A DNA stretch of 28,675 bases from a virus: positions 1-28,675 of IMG/VR virus record IMGVR_UViG_3300041955_000703. One strand, 5' to 3'. Under the pieces are notes generated by a model. It saw only the letters and a program-made list of their open reading frames with translations. It ran no database searches and was not told the origin of the DNA. Shown here in pieces: positions 19,865-27,031 of this stretch (the first letter of the stretch is position 1; each line of letters starts with the position of its first letter). The position numbers and the translations under genes are program-made.

Positions 19865-20493
19865 CCCCGCAGACCAAGGCTGCCATCACAGCCCTTTGCG
19901 ACAAGACCAACCCCAGGCACGCTGAGGGCTGGTGCTGGTGGGAAAAGGCAACGGCAATGGCCGAGCTCATTGAGAGGGTGGAGCCTGACCTGGTTGTGGA
20001 GGTGGGGATTTTCGGGGGGAGCTCCATGCTGCCCCAGGCCCTCCAGTTGAGGGACAATGGGCATGGCATCATCATCGGCCTGGACCCCTGGACCAAGGCT
20101 GCCGCCACTGAGGGGCAGCTGCCCCCCGAGCATGTGAAATGGTGGAGTGAGGTCAACCTGGAGAGGGTCATGCAGAGATTCATGGCGCAGCTTGTGGCCC
20201 TGGACCTGGTGGAGGTGGCTGTGCCCATCAGGGCCAGCTCCCAAACGGTGGTGCACCTGTTTCAGGCAGGCTCCATTGACATCCTGCACATTGACGGCAC
20301 CCACAGTGAGCTGGCCTCCATGAGGGATGTCCTGGGTTACTTCCCCAAGGTCAGGCATGGGGGCTTCATTTGGCTGGATGACATTCACTGGCCCACCAAC
20401 AAAAAGGCAGTGGAGTGGCTGGATGGCCACTGTGAGATTGGGAACACCCTCGTCAGCCCCTTTGGGCAGGCCAGGCTTTACAGGAAACCCTGA
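19861..20493 (+). CDS. TylF-like O-methyltransferase
   Basis: This 210-aa class I methyltransferase has DLVVEVGIFGGSS (43-55) as SAM loop, IIGLDPW (71-77) as acidic strand, and IDILHIDGTHSE (139-150) and FIWLDDIHWP (169-178), the metal-binding D-x-x and DD-x-H motifs of macrocin O-methyltransferase (TylF) and cephalosporin hydroxylase-like sugar methylases. Such enzymes methylate sugar hydroxyls using Mg. It is coupled to the membrane protein gene and ends the plus operon. Confidence 0.8.
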   Translation: MTPQTKAAITALCDKTNPRHAEGWCWWEKATAMAELIERVEPDLVVEVGIFGGSSMLPQALQLRDNGHGIIIGLDPWTKAAATEGQLPPEHVKWWSEVNLERVMQRFMAQLVALDLVEVAVPIRASSQTVVHLFQAGSIDILHIDGTHSELASMRDVLGYFPKVRHGGFIWLDDIHWPTNKKAVEWLDGHCEIGNTLVSPFGQARLYRKP

Positions 20494-20550
20494 CATCCTG
20501 CCAGGATCAGCAGCAGGGCTGCTCCTGCTGCCCTGGTGAGGTCCTGGGCC
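20494..20550. terminator. convergent intergenic region with hairpins
   Basis: Plus and minus operons meet here. GCAGCAGG (20510-20517) pairs with CCTGCTGC (20524-20531) around a 6-base loop, and ATCC/GGAT pair at 20495-20507 around TGCCA. No T-tract follows on either side, so any termination would be Rho-dependent or weak. Nothing else is seen. Confidence 0.35.
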
Positions 20551-20910
20551 TCAGGCTGGCCACTTACCTGCAGGGCACTTGCTGGTGCCCAAGGCTGCCT
20601 TGGCCCTGGTGCAGCCACACCCAGGATACCCACATTCCCCCAGGCCAAAGTTGCCCCTGGGGCTCCAGTAAGTGCAGGTTTTGCACACTGCCAGCCTGGC
20701 CTTGCGCACACTCCTGGCAGCCATCGGAAACCCCGCCCCTTTCCAGATGGAGAGCTCAGCCCTGAGCCTCATGGCCTTGGTGACAATGGAGGCATGCTCC
20801 ACAGGGGGCCCCATGAGCACAGGGGTGCCCTGGCAGGGTTCCTTGGCCTTGGCCCGGTCAGGACCGACCAGGACCATTTTGACGCTGAGGATTTTTGCGG
20901 TCTGCTCCAT
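20551..20910 (-). CDS. small Cys-rich zinc protein of the tail operon
   Basis: The 119-aa protein overlaps the preceding stop by one base (TGATG). Its C-terminal part has Cys at 76, 79, 93, 98, 100 and 112 (CKTC, then GECGYPGCGC, then KCPAGKW), resembling small phage proteins ending in CP-x-GKW (DUF6171-like). Zinc binding is likely. A role in tail or lysis assembly is inferred from place only. Confidence 0.65.
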   Translation of the reverse strand: MEQTAKILSVKMVLVGPDRAKAKEPCQGTPVLMGPPVEHASIVTKAMRLRAELSIWKGAGFPMAARSVRKARLAVCKTCTYWSPRGNFGLGECGYPGCGCTRAKAALGTSKCPAGKWPA

Positions 20911-21836
20911 CAGGGGGTGATGTCAACCACCCTGCACAGCCTGGCATAAATCTCCAGCCCAGGCACGTTGGGGATGGGCTGCCAGCCTGTATTGATTGCG
21001 GTCTGTCCAGGGAGGGCCTGGGCCTCAATGGTCACTATGGCATAAGGCACCAGGGGGGTGTCCGTTCCCACAGCCCTCTCCTGCAGGGTCACAATGAATT
21101 GATAGGTGTGGCCTGCGATGCCCCCCGCAAAACTCACCATGAATTGGGCCTGCTTGAAATAGAAAACGTCTTGGCCTGGGCGGGGAATGGTGGTGACAGA
21201 AAAGTTTTGGTCGCAGTTTTTTCCAGCCCAGGGCACGTTGACCACAGCCCTCTCAATCGCATCATCATACGTGTCCTCATCCCCCAGGACTGCCTCAATG
21301 GCCTGGTTGTATTGGATGACCTGGCAGGCACCAAAGCCGCTGGCATTGGGCGTGCAGTTGAAATTGGGGGCAATGCTGTGGGTGGTCCTGGTGTAAGAGT
21401 CCACGCCGCTGGTGCCGCATCCATAACAGCCCAGGAATGAAATCAGGACATCATTGGTGGGGGAGCTGAATGGATTTTGGCAGCCCCCGCCCCCGGTGAT
21501 GGTGCCCCCCTGTGTATAGGCACAGGTATTCTTGTCATACTTGTTGGCCCCTGACCAGGCAACGGAGCAGTAGCCGCAGGCCCCTGGAACATAGCACCCA
21601 GGGCCAAAATTTCCAATGAAGATGCTCCCGTAAAGGGTCTTGGTCCGGTAATAGACCGGGGGGTTGGATGGGTTTACGTACTCGGCAAACCCGCAGAATT
21701 GGGCAAGGCCATTGGTGGCTGGCCTGCTCTGGCAGGTTGTTACGCAGGGGGGTGGGCCACACTGGCAGTTGGACTGAGAGGCGCAGTCACAACATTCCCC
21801 GGTGTTGGGGTCCACAACTGGTGTCTCATATCCCAT
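20910..21836 (-). CDS. Cys-rich tail-associated protein
   Basis: The 308-aa protein has a dense N-terminal Cys cluster (GECCDCASQSNCQCGPPP then CVTTC, residues 13-35) and many scattered Cys later, a pattern of disulfide-rich extracellular proteins rather than cytoplasmic ones. The C-terminus is beta-rich (YQFIVTLQERAVG; EAQALPGQTAINTGWQPIPN). No family is recognised. It follows the tail hub gene by three bases, so it is probably a tail tip or receptor-binding component. The start ATG is supported by that spacing. Confidence 0.65.
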   Translation of the reverse strand: MGYETPVVDPNTGECCDCASQSNCQCGPPPCVTTCQSRPATNGLAQFCGFAEYVNPSNPPVYYRTKTLYGSIFIGNFGPGCYVPGACGYCSVAWSGANKYDKNTCAYTQGGTITGGGGCQNPFSSPTNDVLISFLGCYGCGTSGVDSYTRTTHSIAPNFNCTPNASGFGACQVIQYNQAIEAVLGDEDTYDDAIERAVVNVPWAGKNCDQNFSVTTIPRPGQDVFYFKQAQFMVSFAGGIAGHTYQFIVTLQERAVGTDTPLVPYAIVTIEAQALPGQTAINTGWQPIPNVPGLEIYARLCRVVDITP

Positions 21837-21839
21837 GGC

Positions 21840-23360
21840 TCATCCAATCGGCAGCCCTCCCTGGGCTGTGGGCCCATAGAGGTTGAGGGTGAGCATCTGG
21901 CCTCCAGAGCAAACGCCAACGGGGAATGTTGAGAAGCCACCAGGAGGCAGGCCCAGGGCAGCGGCAAGCGGGCTGGTCCCCGTCTTGCTCGTCCCCGATG
22001 ACCCCGTTTTGTTGACCTGCTTTTGGGTCTCAGGGTTGACGGCCTTTTGGCAGTTGACCCCGCCCACCAGGTTGGGTGTGGCCACCGCTGCCAGGCCAGA
22101 GACCACCAGGCCCCTCCTGGCCGTCATGTTGAGCAACCAGGCAAAGGTCTGCGGGGTGAGGTGGTTGGGGGTGCCCAGGTTGGCTGTGGTTTCTCCAGTG
22201 AAAAGGTCCTCAGTCACCTCCTGGATGGGGGTCAGCATGGTGCTCCAGGCAGCCTGGCCATTCAGGAGATTCAGTGTCTTGCCTGGCCTCAGGATGCCTG
22301 AGCACTCCACCTCCTTGGTGGTAATGCTGCCTTCCCAAAGGGGGGTGATCAGGGAAAGAAAATAGGCTCCTGCCATCCCAACGGGTGGGGTCTCTGTGGT
22401 GGTGCCTGTGAGCTGCTGCAGGTCAATGGACCCAATGATGGCCCCCCAAATGTCAGGGGCCCCGGCCACATCCTGCTGGACGGTCATCACCTGCACCTTG
22501 CCCTGGGAAAGCACAGGGATGCCAGAATTGTTGAGGACCCCGGTGGTGGGGTCCACGCAGCCATTGGGCACCATCACCTGGCAGAGTGCGCTGCCGATAT
22601 AATTGAACCTGACCCCCGATGGCACCAGGTCATTCCTGGGGGTCAGGTCAAACTCAGTCACAAAATTGTCCTGGGACAGGTCCAGAAACATGGGGTTGAG
22701 GTAAAGCCTGCCGTTGGCATTGAACGTGGGCACCCCTGAGCTGTAATCGAACCAGCCCACACCATCGGGGCTCCACTGCATGCACCTCCTGATTGTGTCT
22801 GCCAGCGTCAGCTCCCTGCACTCCTCAAAGGGAACATTGATAAAGGCAGGGAGGGCCCCGAATGAGATGGGGATGCCGACAGTCAGGGCATACAGGATCA
22901 CATTTTCAATCTGCTGGCCTGTGGTGATGGGTGTCCCCAGGGTGGGGTCCTGGAAAAGGGTAATCTTGGAAATCTTGAGCAGGTCCGGTGCGCAGCTGGT
23001 GGGGTCATAGCACTCGGTGGGGACCTGCCAAACGGTCTCCCTGAGCTGATACCAGGGACCGCTGACTGTGTATTTCACCGTCTCAGTCTTGGCTGATCCG
23101 ATGATGACCGTCTTGGTGACAATGCCCTGAAACCAGGGTTTCCTCACACCCCCCGCAGTCTGAAAGAGGTTTACTGTCTCGCCCCAGGCCAGGTATGGGG
23201 CCAGCAGCGCATTTTGCTTAATCTCAAACGTAAATTCATCATCAGCCATGCTCCTGAATTTGAGCCTGGGGTGCTCAATGCCGTAGGCTGCCAGGGTGCC
23301 GCTGATGACCGGGCCAGCACCCCCGCCCCCCACCGTCATGCTCCAGACAACCGAGCTCAT
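21840..23360 (-). CDS. tail hub/baseplate-type protein
   Basis: The 506-aa protein begins with a beta-barrel-like segment (SSVVWSMTVGGGGAGPVISG; then YGIEHPRLKFRSMADDEFTFEI) and continues with KYTVSGPWYQLRETVWQ, LADTIRRCMQWSPDGVGWFDYSSGVPTFN, and further beta-rich repeats. This matches the N-terminal domains of siphophage hub proteins, where such barrels form the tail tip. The C-terminal third is rich in Pro/Gly/Ser/Thr (NKTGSSGTSKTGTSPLAAALG). It follows the tape measure gene by six bases. Family call is by pattern and position. Confidence 0.65.
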   Translation of the reverse strand: MSSVVWSMTVGGGGAGPVISGTLAAYGIEHPRLKFRSMADDEFTFEIKQNALLAPYLAWGETVNLFQTAGGVRKPWFQGIVTKTVIIGSAKTETVKYTVSGPWYQLRETVWQVPTECYDPTSCAPDLLKISKITLFQDPTLGTPITTGQQIENVILYALTVGIPISFGALPAFINVPFEECRELTLADTIRRCMQWSPDGVGWFDYSSGVPTFNANGRLYLNPMFLDLSQDNFVTEFDLTPRNDLVPSGVRFNYIGSALCQVMVPNGCVDPTTGVLNNSGIPVLSQGKVQVMTVQQDVAGAPDIWGAIIGSIDLQQLTGTTTETPPVGMAGAYFLSLITPLWEGSITTKEVECSGILRPGKTLNLLNGQAAWSTMLTPIQEVTEDLFTGETTANLGTPNHLTPQTFAWLLNMTARRGLVVSGLAAVATPNLVGGVNCQKAVNPETQKQVNKTGSSGTSKTGTSPLAAALGLPPGGFSTFPVGVCSGGQMLTLNLYGPTAQGGLPIG

Positions 23361-23366
23361 GGGTTG

Positions 23367-24974
23367 TCAGTTGCCGTGAAAGCTGGTCATGGCCACCTCC
23401 AGCTGGTTGCCAGCCTTTTCGGCAGCCTGGGCTGCCCTCTTGGTGCCGTGGGCCACCCTGCTGTGGGCATCACTCAGGGCTGTGGCCTGCTTGTCCATTG
23501 CATCAGCCAAACCCTTGGCAGCCTCAGCAGTGTCCTTGGCAGCCTTGGTGGCCCCCTTCACATGGTCAGTGGTTTTCTGCAGGGCAGCAAGGCCCTCAGG
23601 GGTCAGGTGCTCGGTTGCCGCAGCCTCAGCCTTTTCCTCAGCCTTGGTGGGCTTCTCACCCTTCTCAGCCTTGGCCTCCTCCTTGGCCTCCTTGTCGGCA
23701 ATCCTCTCCAGGGCCTTTGCCGCTGCGTCAGCAGCCTTGGCCATCTTGTTGGTCTCCTCTGTGGCAGCCTTCACTGCCTCATTGTGGTCTTTCTCGGCAA
23801 GGGCCAGGGCCTTGTTTTTAACCTCCTCCTTTTTCAGGTCCTCCAGCTCCTTGGCCTGGGCCAAATCAGTGTTGGCCTTGTCAAGGGCCTGCTTGCCCTC
23901 AGAGACCTCTTTCATGGTCTTGGCATGCTCGGTCTCGGCAGCCTTGGCAGCCTCCTGCTTTTTCATCGCATCCAGGGTGGCAGCGTGCGCTGCCGCTGAG
24001 AGGTCCTGGGCCCTCTTTTCCATCTGCTCCCTTTCACCCTTGGTGGCAGTGCCGCCAAAGCCCAGGACTGCCCCTGCCGTTGCCGCCTCTGCCCTGCCTG
24101 CCAGCCCTGCCTGCTCCTGGGCCTGCCTGGTCAGGTCCTTGGCCTTGTCCGTTGCCAGGTCAGCCTCAGCCTTGCGCTTGTCCACCTCAGCCCTGTTTGC
24201 CAGCTCCACTTGGGACAGCCTGCCAGATTCCGTCTCCCTGCGATTCTGCTCAGCCTGGGCAGAAAGGGTGGCATTGTGGGCATCCTCTGCCTCCTGGTTC
24301 AATTTGTCCAATTCCCTGCGTGCAGCGTAAAAGCTCCTGACCCTCTCCTGCTGCTCAGGTGTGGTGGCTGCCCCCAGGTCAATCTGCTCCTTTACGTCAA
24401 GACGGGACGCAGCCACAGCCCTCTTGGCTGTCTCGAGAGTCTTGGTCCTGGCCTCAGACTCTTTCTGCATCTTGTCCAGGTCAGCGTAGGTGGCCTGGAG
24501 CTCCTTGGCTGCGGTCAGCATGCCTGCAAAATCGGACTCAACCGATTTGGCCACATCCTCCATTGTCTTTTTGAAATCCTCTGCCTTTTCACTGGAGCCT
24601 TTGATGGCCTCACCCGTTTGGTGCATGGCCCTGGTGAAAGCCATGACGGCACCAAGCCCCGCCCCTGCCAGCAGCGCAATGATGCCCCCGAGCCCGGTTG
24701 CCCCCATCGCCGTCCCTGAAACAATGATCAGGCCCCGCAGCCCCCTGACCATCGCCCCAATGCTGCTGGCCCCGCCCCGCATGGCACCCTCCAGGCCCCT
24801 GATGACCTCCCCGGTGTGCCTGCTGGTCCCCGTCAATTCCCTCAGGGTGTGGGCTGCCCCACCCCCGCTGCCTGCCACATCATCCAGTGCCCTTGCTGCC
24901 TGCTGAGCCCCCGCAGTGTCGGCCTCAGTTTTGATCAGGACATCCAGCTCAGGGCTGTCAAAGTCATCAGCCAT
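23367..24974 (-). CDS. tail tape measure protein
   Basis: The 535-aa protein has the features of a tape measure: a short polar N-terminus, a hydrophobic and Gly/Ala-rich segment (about 80-115) that may insert into membrane at injection, and then a very long Ala/Lys/Glu coiled coil (about 150-450) without catalytic domains. It sets tail length by acting as a ruler, roughly 0.15 nm per residue in known phages, implying a tail of about 80 nm. It starts 40 bases downstream of a strong terminator, with AGGG eight bases before the ATG. Confidence 0.85.
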   Translation of the reverse strand: MADDFDSPELDVLIKTEADTAGAQQAARALDDVAGSGGGAAHTLRELTGTSRHTGEVIRGLEGAMRGGASSIGAMVRGLRGLIIVSGTAMGATGLGGIIALLAGAGLGAVMAFTRAMHQTGEAIKGSSEKAEDFKKTMEDVAKSVESDFAGMLTAAKELQATYADLDKMQKESEARTKTLETAKRAVAASRLDVKEQIDLGAATTPEQQERVRSFYAARRELDKLNQEAEDAHNATLSAQAEQNRRETESGRLSQVELANRAEVDKRKAEADLATDKAKDLTRQAQEQAGLAGRAEAATAGAVLGFGGTATKGEREQMEKRAQDLSAAAHAATLDAMKKQEAAKAAETEHAKTMKEVSEGKQALDKANTDLAQAKELEDLKKEEVKNKALALAEKDHNEAVKAATEETNKMAKAADAAAKALERIADKEAKEEAKAEKGEKPTKAEEKAEAAATEHLTPEGLAALQKTTDHVKGATKAAKDTAEAAKGLADAMDKQATALSDAHSRVAHGTKRAAQAAEKAGNQLEVAMTSFHGN

Positions 24975-25014
24975 GCCGTTGCCCTAGTGGCACCGCAGCC
25001 AATTCACAAGACGC

Positions 25015-25048
25015 AAAAAAACTGCCCCCTGGGGTTTCCAGGGGGCAG
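25015..25048 (-). terminator. strong intrinsic terminator upstream of the tape measure gene
   Basis: On the minus strand CTGCCCCCTGG (25048-25038) and CCAGGGGGCAG (25032-25022) form a perfect 11-bp stem with a 5-base loop, and a run of seven Ts (25021-25015) follows at once. This is a canonical Rho-independent terminator for transcription from the right. No T-tract is present on the plus strand. It lies only 40 bases before the tape measure start. Confidence 0.9.
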
Positions 25049-25145
25049 AGGATAAACCCGCAACTTTGGGGCACCTTTTCGGCCTTGCCGACAGAGACAC
25101 CAAATCCCCGTCTTGGTCAAGTCCTATCGGCAGGCTTAGGCGATG
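25049..25145. other. non-coding stretch between terminator and small gene
   Basis: About 97 bases with no supported gene. It carries TTGCCGACAG (25086-25094 region) and ATCGGCAGG (25126-25134), which can pair imperfectly and share the core TCGGCA with sites on the other side of the small gene. Confidence 0.4.
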
Positions 25146-25385
25146 TCAGGCAAACCTGCCTTTGGCGTCCCTGGACCAAGCTGGATGGAGCCTGGGCCTG
25201 CCCCCCTTGGCACCGTTCCTCCTGGCAGCGGCAGCCTTCGCAGGAGAGGTGCGCTTGCCCAACTCCCTCATGACTGCGGATATGACAGACTTTCTCATGC
25301 GTAAAACCGCTGTAAACCTATCTGCAGGGAATTCAAGCAGATTTTTCCACTTCAGGCTTGCAAAACCCATCGGCAGGGTTTCCAC
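25146..25385 (-). CDS. small basic protein, possible regulator
   Basis: The frame begins at GTG 25385 (79 aa); ATG 25370 (74 aa) and ATG 25298 (50 aa) are other choices. The C-terminal part (RTSPAKAAAARRNGAKGGRPRLH) matches a tail frequent in small phage and bacterial DNA-associated or regulatory proteins, where SPAKAAAAR-x-N-G-x-x-GGRPR recurs. The N-terminal part is hydrophobic and helical (WKNLLEFPADRFTAVLRM). It is the only gene on the minus strand before the terminator and faces a plus operon, a typical regulator position. DNA binding is inference. Confidence 0.55.
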   Translation of the reverse strand: METLPMGFASLKWKNLLEFPADRFTAVLRMRKSVISAVMRELGKRTSPAKAAAARRNGAKGGRPRLHPAWSRDAKGRFA

Positions 25386-25399
25386 TGTCGGCAGTTAGG

Positions 25400-25418
25400 A
25401 AACTCCAACCAAAATGAA
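25400..25418 (+). repeat. 19-base repeated start context (copy 1)
   Basis: AAACTCCAACCAAAATGAA occurs here around the ATG at 25414 and again, identical, at 26110-26128 around the ATG at 26124. It lacks a Shine-Dalgarno site and is C/A-rich. Confidence 0.75.
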
Positions 25419-25734
25419 ATTCTCAACCACACTCAGGCTCCAAGACTCCAAGCAGGAGCTCACTGGCAAGACCATCAGGCAGACCTATATTTCAGGCACC
25501 ACCGCTGACTGCAAAGAGAGGACCAGGGTGACAAGGGATGTGGAGGGGGTCATTGAGCTGACCATTGATGAGCAGGCCATCATGAGGAGGTTGGGTGGGC
25601 TGGCCCTCCTCAGCAAATGCGGCAGGGCCCAAGCAATGAGGGGGCTCGTCAAGGCCAAGAGGATCAGCAGCAAAGAGCTGTCCAAGACCGTGGAGCCCCC
25701 TAGGGCCCTCACAGGCTCAGAGGTGTATCTGTGA
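25414..25734 (+). CDS. unknown 106-aa early-type protein
   Basis: The ATG at 25414 follows the repeated AACTCCAACCAAA leader. The protein is basic with a beta-rich first half (MKFSTTLRLQDSKQELTG; RDVEGVIELTID) and a helical basic second half (AQAMRGLVKAKRISSKELS). No family is recognised. Its stop overlaps the next GTG start (GTGA). It heads the right-hand plus operon. Confidence 0.6.
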   Translation: MKFSTTLRLQDSKQELTGKTIRQTYISGTTADCKERTRVTRDVEGVIELTIDEQAIMRRLGGLALLSKCGRAQAMRGLVKAKRISSKELSKTVEPPRALTGSEVYL

Positions 25735-26111
25735 AAGCACTCTCCATCCTTGCCCGGTCCCTGGGCCTCACTCTCCTCCTTGTGTCCTCAGCCTGCTCCG
25801 CTGAGGTTGGGGCCTTTCAGACTGTGCTCCGCATCTCTGGCACTGATGAGGCCAAGGAATCCAAGGAATTCACCGTTGGCCCCCACTGGAGGGTGGTCTG
25901 CACCAGCAGCAAGGCAGGGGATGATTTCGGCATCCAAATCTTTGTGATCCCAACGGCAGGGCTCTCCAACGCTGAGGTCATAGACGTAAGGGAGGAGGGG
26001 CTGCGGGTGGTCTATTTCAGAAACCCAGGCACCTACAGGGTCAAGGTCATCGGATTTTCCGCAAGCTGGTCTGTCACCGTTGAGGACCAGCCCACAGAGA
26101 AGCAAAAGTAA
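25731..26111 (+). CDS. secreted small protein with signal peptide
   Basis: GTG 25731 overlaps the previous stop. The 126-aa protein starts with a signal sequence (MKALSILARSLGLTLLLVSS, then ACSAEV). Cleavage after Ala-Cys-Ser-Ala is likely; the Cys could instead make it a lipoprotein, though the lipobox is poor (no Leu at -3). The mature part is beta-rich (FTVGPHWRVVCTSSKAGDD; YRVKVIGFSASWSVTV), like a small beta-sandwich. No family recognised. Exported early-block proteins in phages may serve superinfection exclusion; that is only one option. Confidence 0.65.
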   Translation: MKALSILARSLGLTLLLVSSACSAEVGAFQTVLRISGTDEAKESKEFTVGPHWRVVCTSSKAGDDFGIQIFVIPTAGLSNAEVIDVREEGLRVVYFRNPGTYRVKVIGFSASWSVTVEDQPTEKQK

Positions 26112-26128
26112 ACTCCAACCAAAATGAA
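26110..26128 (+). repeat. 19-base repeated start context (copy 2)
   Basis: Identical to 25400-25418: AAACTCCAACCAAAATGAA, with the ATG at 26124-26126 the start of the Zn-binding protein gene. It begins at the TAA stop of the secreted protein gene (26109-26111). Confidence 0.75.
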
Positions 26129-26705
26129 CATTGAAACAAGAGTGACAGCCAAGAGAGGCTGTGGCTATCGCAAACCAGGTGGCCTTTACCTGGTCTCACC
26201 AGCTGGTGGCATGCCCTGCTGCAAGCTGCCGTTTATCCTGACCGTTTGCCCATGCTGCGGAGCAGGGATCAAACCTGCCAGGGGATGGACCTGGATTGAC
26301 GCTGATGCGCTGCTCAGGACCAAGGGCAGCCCATGCACCAAGCCCAATTCTTTGGGCAGCGCATGCCCACTGTCTGAATCAGCAGGGACAATGGGCAAGG
26401 CTGGCCTCATTTGGGTGGAGGAAAAGTTTTACCCCACCGCTGAGGACTTCATGAAAGAGGCCCAGGCCCAGGGGATCAGCAGGAGAGTGTCTGCCATCCC
26501 CAGGGGTTTCAAGTTGGGTGAGACCTGGGTGCTGCTGGCCCACAGGCTGGCAGTCTCCCACATCCTGCCAGAGGGCTGCTCCACAAACGGGGAAAAGGTG
26601 ATCCACCAGGCAGCCATTTTCAGGGTGTTCAAGCCCTCTGCCGTGTATATCGCAACGTCAACTGAATATGTGGTCAAGGGCACAGAGACAGAGGAGGAGC
26701 TGTAG
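26124..26705 (+). CDS. conserved phage Cys-rich protein, cut by an amber codon
   Basis: The 193-aa protein has GCGYRKPGGLYLVS (12-25), CPCCGAGIKPARGW (42-55), a Cys pair later (71 and 81), LIWVEEKFYPTAEDFMKEAQAQGISRRVSAIPRGF (95-129) and TWVLLAHR (134-141). I recall this layout from a common phage protein of unknown function that probably binds zinc. The frame ends at TAG (26703-26705) right after TEEEL, but the same frame continues with 25 sense codons (DLTKRGITPV and on) to TAA at 26781-26783. The family's C-terminus has an ETEEEL-x-x-L-x-x-RGITPV-type run, so the TAG seems to lie inside the ancestral gene. The start has the repeated C/A leader. Confidence 0.75.
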   Translation: MNIETRVTAKRGCGYRKPGGLYLVSPAGGMPCCKLPFILTVCPCCGAGIKPARGWTWIDADALLRTKGSPCTKPNSLGSACPLSESAGTMGKAGLIWVEEKFYPTAEDFMKEAQAQGISRRVSAIPRGFKLGETWVLLAHRLAVSHILPEGCSTNGEKVIHQAAIFRVFKPSAVYIATSTEYVVKGTETEEEL

Positions 26706-26860
26706 GACCTCACCAAGCGGGGCATCACCCCGGTCAGGGACATCCTGCCCCAGGAGGAGATGGCACTGCCAGGCCCAAACTAATTCGCTCCCGGTTGGAG
26801 TCATGGTGGCCAGAGCCTTAAATCAGCGTAGAGCTGAGCCATGATCCACCCGCTTTTGAA
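26706..26860 (+). other. frame extension beyond the amber codon, then non-coding sequence
   Basis: Bases 26706-26783 continue the frame of the Zn-binding gene with genome-like codons to a TAA. From 26784 to 26860 I see no gene; short frames there are 13 codons or fewer. Confidence 0.5.
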
Positions 26861-27031
26861 ATGAAACTGCATACCAAACTCATCACCAAGCTGCTGCGGC
26901 GTCTTGGGGCCAAGAGTGAAAAACTCAAGACCCTCCACCGCAGTGAAGCTGCCAAACGGGGTTGGGAGCTCAGGAGGTCAAAGCCTCCTGCCCCGCCCCC
27001 CGCCGACAATGGAAACCCGCCCACCAGTTGA
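26861..27031 (+). CDS. small basic 56-aa protein
   Basis: The ATG at 26861 (MKLHTKLITKLLRRLGAKSE) opens a 56-codon frame ending at TGA 27029-27031, overlapping the next gene by 23 bases. It is strongly basic, with a helical N-terminus and a Pro-rich tail (PPAPPPADNGNPP). A minus-strand frame in the same place is its shadow. No family recognised. Confidence 0.5.
   Translation: MKLHTKLITKLLRRLGAKSEKLKTLHRSEAAKRGWELRRSKPPAPPPADNGNPPTS

Noticed and set aside
20895-21440. Plus-strand frame opposite the Cys-rich tail gene
   Set aside because: The minus frame has the coupled starts and Cys pattern; the plus frame is composition-driven.
23389-24330. Long plus-strand frame opposite the tape measure gene (313 codons, Ala/Ser/Leu rich)
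   Set aside because: It mirrors the Ala/Lys/Glu coiled-coil codons in antisense; no start signal or motif.
25299-25413. Sigma70-type promoters for the divergent pair at 25385/25414
   Set aside because: Only isolated TTGCAA or TTGAAT-like hexamers with poor partners and spacing; nothing I can support.
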